Source: Clostridia bacterium (GTDB taxonomy: Bacteria; Bacillota; Clostridia; Christensenellales; CAG-138). Taken from it: 15,678 nucleotides of DNA. Below are positions 8,035 to 13,691 of the stretch, piece by piece. Positions within the stretch are counted from its first letter, which is position 1. Each line of letters opens with the position of its first letter. The DNA is taken from the NCBI GenBank assembly GCA_016296415.1, contig JAEDJH010000036.1:1-15678 (forward strand), in the 5' to 3' direction. Both the position numbers and the translations under genes were made by a program. The notes beneath the pieces were generated by a model that made no database searches, was not told where the DNA came from, and worked only from the letters and a program-made list of their open reading frames with translations.

Positions 8035-8676
8035 TTTCCTCAAATTCACCGTGTTTGCAATGACAATCAGCGTTGCTTTCGCATCAAGCCTTTGCTCGGG
8101 GTTGATGCTGACGCTGACCTCATCGCCCTTCTTGACCGCAACTACATTCAGTCCGTATTTTTTACGCAGATTCAGCTCTATCAGATTTTTCCCCGCCCAC
8201 TCGCTCTTTACGTCTATCTCGACCAAGGACACATCGTCCGACAGCGTGATAATATCGACAAATCCGGAGCTGAGCAGGTTTTTGGCAAGTCGGATGCCGG
8301 ACTCCTTTTCGGGAAAGACCACCTGATCCGCACCCACACTCTGCAATATTTTCCGGTGCATCTCATTTGCGCATTTTGCAATGACGGTCTTGACCCCCGC
8401 CTCCTTGCAAAGCATTACGGCCATTACGCTCGCCTCAAGGTTGCTTGCCATACACACTATTACCGTATCAACATTGCCTATGCCGAGGCGCGAGATGACC
8501 TCCGCATCCCCTACGTCCGCACACTTGCATACGGGCAAATATGCCGCCGCATCGTTGACCTTCCTTTGCTCGGTATCGACCGCAATAACCTCCATGCCGT
8601 TTTCCACGAGCTCTTTTGCCACTGCGATGCCATATCTTCCAAGACCGAAAACCGCATACGTCTTTTTTGTTTTCAT
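8029..8676 (-). CDS. ktrA: Potassium uptake regulatory subunit TrkA/KtrA (RCK protein)
   Basis: This is the cytosolic gating ring subunit of a Trk/Ktr potassium uptake system. The 215-residue protein has one RCK_N domain with the dinucleotide-binding Gly-Leu-Gly-Arg-Tyr-Gly (11-16) and an acidic Asp34 at the end of the second strand, then an RCK_C domain in the last 80 or so residues. That is the single-RCK architecture of KtrA/KtrC, not the duplicated TrkA of proteobacteria. In Firmicutes the RCK_C domain of such proteins binds c-di-AMP, which shuts the transporter. I start at the ATG (7 nt after AAAGGAG) rather than the GTG one codon upstream. It lies 12 nt downstream of trkH. Confidence 0.93.
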   Translation of the reverse strand: MKTKKTYAVFGLGRYGIAVAKELVENGMEVIAVDTEQRKVNDAAAYLPVCKCADVGDAEVISRLGIGNVDTVIVCMASNLEASVMAVMLCKEAGVKTVIAKCANEMHRKILQSVGADQVVFPEKESGIRLAKNLLSSGFVDIITLSDDVSLVEIDVKSEWAGKNLIELNLRKKYGLNVVAVKKGDEVSVSINPEQRLDAKATLIVIANTVNLRKL

Positions 8677-8688
8677 CACATTTCTCCT

Positions 8689-10041
8689 TTATCCAATGCT
8701 GATCTCTTCCGTCGGTTCGGATATTAAGTTCTGACTTTCATTTTTGCTGCCGAGTGCAACCGCAAGCGATATGGGGCCGACCCTTCCAAAGTACATCGTT
8801 GCCGTAATAATCAGCTTCCCTGCGGTATTCAGGCTTGGCGTAAGATTGCGTGACAAACCGACGGTCGCCGTTGCGCTGACCGCTTCATAGACCGCATCGA
8901 GCGCATCGGCGTCGCTTGACGCCATCAGCAAAACAGCGGAGGCAGCGCAGATAATCATGAACGTCATGACCACGGCAACCGCCTTTTTTACCGAAGCCTC
9001 GGGTATGCGGCGTCCGAGCAGCGTTATGCTGTTTTTGTTTGATACGGTGGCGAACGTCGAGCAAAGCAATACGGCAAACGTGACCGTCTTTATTCCGCCC
9101 GCCGTTCCGACGGGTGAACCGCCGATCACCATCAATATCAGCGATACCGCCGCAGACGCATTTGTCAGGTTCTCCTGAGGGACGGAGGCAAAGCCCGCCG
9201 TCCTTGTCGTCACGGACTGAAACAGCGCCGTTTGAATTTTATCAATCAGGGGCATCTTTCCGATAGTCAGCGGATTATCGTACTCAAAAATAAAAATGAG
9301 GAGCGCACCGACAAATATAAGCCCCGCCGTAACGGTAAGGACTATTTTGCTGTGCAGCGTTAAATGTCTGAATATTCTTTTGTTTGCGGCGGTTCGTCCT
9401 TTGATCACACGAAGCACGTCCCACCAAACGATATAGCCGAGTCCTCCGAGTATTACGAGCAGAGAGGTTATAATATTTACCATCGGGTCGGCTGCGTAAT
9501 CGCACAGACTGTTTTCGGCAATAATGTCTATTCCCGCATTGCAAAAGGCGGAGACCGAGTTGAATACCGATACCCATATCCCCCTTGCACCAAATTCGGG
9601 GACGAAAACAAGCATATACAGCAGCGCACCGATGCCCTCGATTATCAATGTGCCGAACAGCACGTTCTTCACAAACTTTATAAGTCCCGACATGGTATTC
9701 AAATTGAATGCGTCCTGAATGAGAAGCCTGTCGCCTATGCCCATTTTTCTGTTGAAAAGAAGCATTATCCCCGACATTATCGTTATAACGCCGAGACCCC
9801 CTGTCTGTATCAAAAGCAATATGACGATCTGTCCGAATGCGCTCCACGTTGAGACCGTGGGAAGCGTTACCAGCCCCGTAACGCAGGTCGATGTGGTTGC
9901 CGTAAACAGCGCATCCAAATACGGCACGGGTTCGCCGCTTCGCGAGCTTATCGGCAGCGCCAAAAGCACGCTTCCGAGCATAATCGCTGCAAGGAAGCTT
10001 AGCAATATGACCTGTGTAGTCGATAAACGAGCTTTTCTCAT
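8689..10041 (-). CDS. ktrB: Potassium uptake membrane subunit TrkH/KtrB
   Basis: This 450-residue membrane subunit forms the potassium pathway of a Ktr/Trk system and works with the RCK protein encoded just downstream. The four pore-loop repeats are visible with their selectivity-filter Gly residues: TCVTGL (52-57), CNAGI (167-171), TRTAGF (279-284) and TATVGLS (391-397). A Gly-rich segment at 308-317 lies in the third repeat and may be the flexible gating loop of KtrB. Length fits KtrB. The ATG follows GGAGGG at a 9-nt spacing. KtrB and TrkH are hard to tell apart by eye; the single-RCK partner favours KtrB. Confidence 0.94.
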   Translation of the reverse strand: MRKARLSTTQVILLSFLAAIMLGSVLLALPISSRSGEPVPYLDALFTATTSTCVTGLVTLPTVSTWSAFGQIVILLLIQTGGLGVITIMSGIMLLFNRKMGIGDRLLIQDAFNLNTMSGLIKFVKNVLFGTLIIEGIGALLYMLVFVPEFGARGIWVSVFNSVSAFCNAGIDIIAENSLCDYAADPMVNIITSLLVILGGLGYIVWWDVLRVIKGRTAANKRIFRHLTLHSKIVLTVTAGLIFVGALLIFIFEYDNPLTIGKMPLIDKIQTALFQSVTTRTAGFASVPQENLTNASAAVSLILMVIGGSPVGTAGGIKTVTFAVLLCSTFATVSNKNSITLLGRRIPEASVKKAVAVVMTFMIICAASAVLLMASSDADALDAVYEAVSATATVGLSRNLTPSLNTAGKLIITATMYFGRVGPISLAVALGSKNESQNLISEPTEEISIG

Positions 10042-10221
10042 GCTGTCTTTCCCTCCACCGTCCCATAAAGACGGTTTGCATCGGCTCGGCTTCCGTGTTT
10101 TGAGGAACGTAATCCCAACCGCCGATTTTTGTGCAAAGCTCCGCCGAGTCGAATAGCTTTTTCCGTTTCACGGCTTCCGCCGAACTTTCGGAGTCCGTAA
10201 AATGTCCCGCTTTCCCAAGCA
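10042..10221 (-). other. Structured leader of the ktrB-ktrA mRNA
   Basis: About 180 nt lie between the predicted transcription start and ktrB. Local hairpins on the - strand include CCGAA/TTCGG near 10180-10191, CCGT/ACGG near 10163-10173, and ACCGTC/GACGGT (10058-10076) ending right at the GGAGGG ribosome binding site. The leader is also open in one frame from a GTG at 10171 into ktrB, but that frame has only a weak ribosome binding site and no recognisable product. The conserved blocks of the c-di-AMP (ydaO) riboswitch, often found upstream of ktr genes, are not present. Confidence 0.4.
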
Positions 10222-10227
10222 GGTATT

Positions 10228-10256
10228 ATTATATCATCTGTCGGACATTTTGTCAG
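10228..10256 (-). promoter_or_regulatory. Promoter of ktrB-ktrA
   Basis: On the - strand CTGACA (10251-10256, five of six consensus bases) and a perfect TATAAT (10228-10233) are spaced 17 nt, with a TG one base before the -10. Transcription would start near 10221. Confidence 0.85.
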
Positions 10257-10300
10257 TCGCACAAAAAACTCAGCGTCAATTTTTGTGGGCGCATAAGGAT

Positions 10301-10348
10301 AATAAAAAGCAGACGATGTTCATTACGGATCGAACCTCGCCTGTCTGC
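10301..10348 (-). terminator. Probable terminator of the PRTase / TIR-STING unit
   Basis: On the - strand GCAGAC (10343-10348) pairs with GTCTGC (10309-10314), with a shorter inner GTTC/GAAC pairing, and is followed by TTTTTATT (10301-10308). It starts 35 nt past the TIR-STING stop codon. The loop is long, so confidence is moderate. A small CGGC/GCCG hairpin (about 10355-10368) lies just before it. Confidence 0.62.
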
Positions 10349-10383
10349 GTTCCTGTCGGCCTAAGCCGGACTTACTGTTTCCG

Positions 10384-11406
10384 TCAGAACGTGTCTATGC
10401 CGTGGACGGTCACCTTTACACGGGAGATGGCATCGAGTATGCGCTGCTTTTTCTCCTCGCTTATGTGATACAATGCAAGCTTTTTATAAACGTTTCCGGG
10501 CTCAAGCAGCATTTCCAGCGTAAAGCCGAAAAAGTCGATCTCCCTCAAAAGATAGCGTTCCTCCGCCTCAATACCGAAGTCATTGGTAACGTCAAAGTGC
10601 AGAAGGTCCTTTGCCGTGTTGTACGAGGCAATGATTGCGTTCGGCATATCGTACACGGTCATGCGTCCGTCGCTCATGGCATAGCGGAAGTTGACGTTGG
10701 ACGAATTGGGATCGGTGACGGTACCGCTTTTTAAGCCGTAGCTGTCGGAAAACCTCGTCATTCTCGATCTGATGCTGTTGTCTATCTTTGCGGGGATTAT
10801 TATGCGCATATCAATCTTTTCCATCTCGGGCGATATTTTTTCCCCCGTGCGGCTGTCGGTGAAGCCGTTTTCGATGTTCATCCAAAAGCGCATTATGAAA
10901 TTGGAAAAATAGCCGTCCGCCGTCGAGCCCGCCGCACCGATTATCATGGGCGTGAAGCTGGCGGCGTTTTCCGCAATATGCTCGGAGATAAGCCCGAGCG
11001 TTTCCTCCCGCACAGCATCCTTCGCAGCGATTATGCGGATACCGAAGCTCTCCGCCTGCCTGCGCAGCATTTCGGAGGTCTGCCCGTCCTCATCCAGCAA
11101 AATCACCCTCGATGCGCCAAGCGCCATCGCCGCCGCGCCCATCTCAAAAATCGGCGTTCCGTCGTTTTTTTGCTTTGCCGCTTCGTTTTTAAGCATCATA
11201 AAGATGCAAAAGTCGAACGTCGGCAGATGCCTTTGAAGCACCGACAGATCGGCTTTTCCCGAATTGTCATAGCTCGGCAGATCTTCCTTGACGGTGCAGG
11301 TATTTCCGAGTGTGGTCAGCCTTTGGCATACCGCCTCCAGCCGGGGAGAATTTTTATCCTCTGAGAATATGAGCAGATTTTGCGTTCGTTTTTGGACGGC
11401 TCTCAT
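10384..11406 (-). CDS. TIR-like domain/STING fusion protein
   Basis: This 340-residue soluble protein has two domains. Residues about 9-147 form a TIR-like fold: a first strand LLIF, then FDFCIFMM (64-71), and PIFEMG (85-90) followed by SRVILLDED. The motif with Glu88 matches the conserved Asn-Val-Val-Phe-Glu-Phe-Gly of bacterial TIR-STING, whose Glu is the NADase catalytic residue. Residues about 154-318 match the bacterial STING domain in order: STADGYFSNF (161-170), MRIIIPAKID (200-209), SYGL (222-225), VYDMP (251-255), and a C-terminal helix with ERYLLREIDFF. Known TIR-STINGs bind c-di-GMP, assemble into filaments and degrade NAD+ as CBASS effectors. There is no transmembrane segment and no CD-NTase here. 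It lies 36 nt after the PRTase gene, with ribosome binding site AAGGGGGA. The domain call rests on motif comparison from memory. Confidence 0.78.
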   Translation of the reverse strand: MRAVQKRTQNLLIFSEDKNSPRLEAVCQRLTTLGNTCTVKEDLPSYDNSGKADLSVLQRHLPTFDFCIFMMLKNEAAKQKNDGTPIFEMGAAAMALGASRVILLDEDGQTSEMLRRQAESFGIRIIAAKDAVREETLGLISEHIAENAASFTPMIIGAAGSTADGYFSNFIMRFWMNIENGFTDSRTGEKISPEMEKIDMRIIIPAKIDNSIRSRMTRFSDSYGLKSGTVTDPNSSNVNFRYAMSDGRMTVYDMPNAIIASYNTAKDLLHFDVTNDFGIEAEERYLLREIDFFGFTLEMLLEPGNVYKKLALYHISEEKKQRILDAISRVKVTVHGIDTF

Positions 11407-11442
11407 TTGGCGTCCCCCTTTTATTTATTGCGGCGTTTCGCC

Positions 11443-12072
11443 TCAGATTTTCGTATAGCCGCCGACGGTGATGAAGCCGTCGAGCTTGCGTCCGGCCTTG
11501 CACATGGGACAGTCTCCCGACTGATAGCTGTTGTAGCCGGGGACGTCCTTCGGGGAGAACAGGCTGTTTACGGGTATATCGTTCAGCTTGTCAATGGCGG
11601 AGAATATTGCGACTATACCTACAAGGTTGCCCCCGTAATAGCTGAGGCATTCAGCCGCACGGTTGAGGCTGCGTCCCGTGGAGGCGGTGGAGATTGACAG
11701 AAGCACACGCTTATCCTGTATGAGCTTTTGCGTGTCGTCGTTGAACATAAGCTGGTTGTTGGAGTTTACCTCGGGCGTTACGACCGAGATATTCTGGCTG
11801 AGGCTGCGCATTCCGCGCGAGGAAAGCTGATATGCGATGAATGCGCCCATCATCTGCGTCGATTCAAGGCAGACGATGGTGTCAACGGGGATGCTGTACG
11901 CATATTGCTTTGCAAGCTCCTCCGCAGCGATCATGGCCATATTCTGGTTCGTCCTTATGTCGTTAAGGTTGATGTAGGTATCAACATGGGCATGGCTCGT
12001 CGCAAAATGCCCCGAAACGGTCTGTATTTTAATATGACGGTTCCTTCTGCTGGTTACCTCTACTGCGTTCAT
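11443..12072 (-). CDS. Orotate-phosphoribosyltransferase-like protein, PRPP loop altered
   Basis: This 209-residue protein has the type I phosphoribosyltransferase layout. The N-terminus resembles OPRT (SGHF then a Tyr-Ile-Asn-Leu pattern, 20-36), followed by VDTIVCLES (63-71) where OPRT has its pyrophosphate loop, and a PRPP-loop equivalent VLLSISTASTGRS (123-135). The C-terminal Cys-Pro-Met-Cys-Lys-Ala-Gly (188-194) resembles the Cys-Pro-Leu-Cys tail of some OPRTs. In active enzymes the PRPP loop begins with an acidic pair; here those positions are Ile127 and Ser128. Catalysis may therefore be lost or changed, and a role as a nucleotide or PRPP sensor is possible. It is not a plain pyrE. 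The ATG follows GGAGG at 8 nt. It is the first gene of a two-gene unit with TIR-STING. Confidence 0.72.
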   Translation of the reverse strand: MNAVEVTSRRNRHIKIQTVSGHFATSHAHVDTYINLNDIRTNQNMAMIAAEELAKQYAYSIPVDTIVCLESTQMMGAFIAYQLSSRGMRSLSQNISVVTPEVNSNNQLMFNDDTQKLIQDKRVLLSISTASTGRSLNRAAECLSYYGGNLVGIVAIFSAIDKLNDIPVNSLFSPKDVPGYNSYQSGDCPMCKAGRKLDGFITVGGYTKI

Positions 12073-12120
12073 GTCATGTTCCTCCCTGTTGGCAATTTTT
12101 TTACTTACTTTGTTATAAAT

Positions 12121-12149
12121 ACTATATCATCTATTCCCTTTAATTTCAA
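12121..12149 (-). promoter_or_regulatory. Promoter of the PRTase / TIR-STING unit
   Basis: On the - strand TTGAAA (12144-12149) and TATAGT (12121-12126) are spaced 17 nt, with a TG one base before the -10. It lies just past the gltX terminator, so the two-gene unit has its own promoter rather than depending on readthrough from the synthetase genes. Confidence 0.78.
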
Positions 12150-12159
12150 TCCGCACAAA

Positions 12160-12213
12160 GCAAAATAAATATAAAAGGCACTGCATCGGGTCAAAGCCTT
12201 ACGCAGCGCCTTT
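12160..12213 (-). terminator. Rho-independent terminator of glnS-gltX
   Basis: On the - strand AAAGGCGCTGC (12203-12213) pairs with GCAGTGCCTTT (12174-12184) in an 11-bp stem with one G-U pair and an 18-nt loop. A U-rich tract TATATTTATTTT follows (about 12162-12173). It begins 8 nt past the gltX stop. Confidence 0.85.
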
Positions 12214-12220
12214 ATCGTCC

Positions 12221-13666
12221 TTATCCGAGCCTTTCTCTGCCGAAGCGAAGCCTTCTCAGCGCCTCGTCCCTGCCGAGCAGTACGGCTATTTCTATCGCTC
12301 CGCCGGGCGTTACCTGTTTGCCCGCCATGGCGATCCTCACGGGCCAGAGCATGGTTCCGTTCTTCATGCCGTTTTTCTCCGCAAGCGACAGCAGCGTGTC
12401 GTGTATCCCCTGCTCCGTCCACTCCGAAAGCCCGTCAAGCGCCTCGATAGCCATATCAAGCACCTTCCTGGATACCTCGGCGTCGGTCTTGGACTTTTTG
12501 TTGGTGAACAGCTCCGTCGGATACTCCCCGTCAAGCTTTGTCAGGAAATCGACCATGTCGGGAATATTGCCGAATATCTCGGTACGGGGCTGCAAAATGC
12601 GTGCAAGAACCTCCTTGTCCATGTGGGCGATGCCGGCAAGCTCATACCACGGCATGGCGTGAGCGGTGAACTGCTCGGGCGTGAGCTTCCTTACATATTC
12701 GGCGTTCATCCACGTCAGCTTCTGCGGATCGAATATCGCCGGCGACTTTGAAAGCCCCTCTATCGAAAACGCCTCCGTCAGCTCCTCAAGGGTGAAAAAC
12801 TCCCTCTCGTCCCCGGGGTTCCAGCCGAGCAGCGCAACATAATTGAGCAGCGCCTCCTTCAAAAACCCCTTCGCAATAAAGTCCTCATAGTTGGCGTCGC
12901 CGTCACGCTTGGACAGCTTCCTGTGAAGGTCGCGCATTATCTGCGACATGTGGATATACACGGGCTTCTCCCAGCCGAACGCATCGTAAAGCAGGTTGTA
13001 CTTCGGCGTGGAGGCAAGGTACTCGTTGCCCCTTATTACGTGGGTTATGTGCATCGTGTGGTCGTCGATAACGTTTGCAAAGTTGTAGGTGGGCATGCCG
13101 TCCGCCTTTATCAGTATCATGTCGTCAAGCTCCGAACAGTCCACCGCAATATGCCCGTAAAGCACGTCGTCAAACGACGCCTCGCCCTCGGTGGGTACGT
13201 TCTGCCTGATGACGTAGCTTTCGCCCGCCTCGACACGCCTTTTTGCCTCCTCGTAGGGAATATCGGCGCAATGCTTATCGTATTTCCACGTGCCGCCCGC
13301 AGCCTCGACGTCGGCACGCCTTTTTTCCAGCTCCTCCTTGGTGCAGAAGCAATAATACGCCTTGCCCGCCTTTACAAGCTCCTCGGCATAGGGCAGGTAC
13401 ATATCCTTTCGCTCGCTTTGGATATACGGGCCGTAGCTGCCGCCTATGTCGGGCCCCTCGTCCCAGTTTATCCCGAGATCCTTGAGCGTCCTGTAAACAA
13501 ACTCGGTCGCCCCCTCGACGTATCTGGATCTGTCGGTGTCCTCTATCCTTAAAAGGAAGCTGCCGCCGTTATGCTTTGCGATAAGGTAGGCATACAGCCC
13601 CGTCCTCAAATTTCCTATGTGCATGAACCCCGTCGGGCTCGGTGCAAATCTTGTTCTTACTTCCAT
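12221..13666 (-). CDS. gltX: Glutamyl-tRNA synthetase
   Basis: This class I synthetase charges tRNA-Glu with glutamate. The 481-residue length is typical of bacterial GluRS. The Rossmann-fold signature is FAPSPTGFMHIGN (7-19), with His16-Ile-Gly-Asn serving as the HIGH motif. The KMSKS equivalent is KLSKR (250-254). A CxC pair (106, 108) and Cys133 fit the known GluRS zinc-binding insertion; the fourth ligand is not clear. The ATG is preceded by an unusual ribosome binding site, a run of seven G, at 5 nt. It follows glnS by 25 nt without a promoter, so the two synthetases are co-transcribed. Because a dedicated GlnRS is present, this enzyme may be the discriminating, tRNA-Glu-only type, but the sequence does not decide that. 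Confidence 0.96.
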   Translation of the reverse strand: MEVRTRFAPSPTGFMHIGNLRTGLYAYLIAKHNGGSFLLRIEDTDRSRYVEGATEFVYRTLKDLGINWDEGPDIGGSYGPYIQSERKDMYLPYAEELVKAGKAYYCFCTKEELEKRRADVEAAGGTWKYDKHCADIPYEEAKRRVEAGESYVIRQNVPTEGEASFDDVLYGHIAVDCSELDDMILIKADGMPTYNFANVIDDHTMHITHVIRGNEYLASTPKYNLLYDAFGWEKPVYIHMSQIMRDLHRKLSKRDGDANYEDFIAKGFLKEALLNYVALLGWNPGDEREFFTLEELTEAFSIEGLSKSPAIFDPQKLTWMNAEYVRKLTPEQFTAHAMPWYELAGIAHMDKEVLARILQPRTEIFGNIPDMVDFLTKLDGEYPTELFTNKKSKTDAEVSRKVLDMAIEALDGLSEWTEQGIHDTLLSLAEKNGMKNGTMLWPVRIAMAGKQVTPGGAIEIAVLLGRDEALRRLRFGRERLG

Positions 13667-13691
13667 ATTAACCCCCCCAATTATGTATCGT

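Noticed and set aside
9284..10171. A long alternative frame starting at a GTG in the ktrB leader
   Set aside because: It runs for most of its length antisense-free but out of frame through ktrB, which has clear pore-loop motifs. Only the first 43 codons lie outside ktrB, and their ribosome binding site is weak. Kept only as a possible leader peptide.
10042..10221. c-di-AMP (ydaO) riboswitch upstream of ktrB
   Set aside because: Expected from genomic context, but the conserved ydaO blocks as I know them are not in the leader on the - strand.
10038..10262. A 74-codon frame whose stop overlaps the ktrB ATG, looking like a small upstream gene
   Set aside because: Its start lies upstream of the predicted ktrB transcription start, the peptide is basic and unlike a known protein, and no good ribosome binding site precedes it.
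10309..10348. GGTTCGATCC on the - strand, resembling a tRNA T arm
   Set aside because: No acceptor, D or anticodon arm can be built around it. It lies in the loop of a hairpin followed by a U-run, which fits a terminator.
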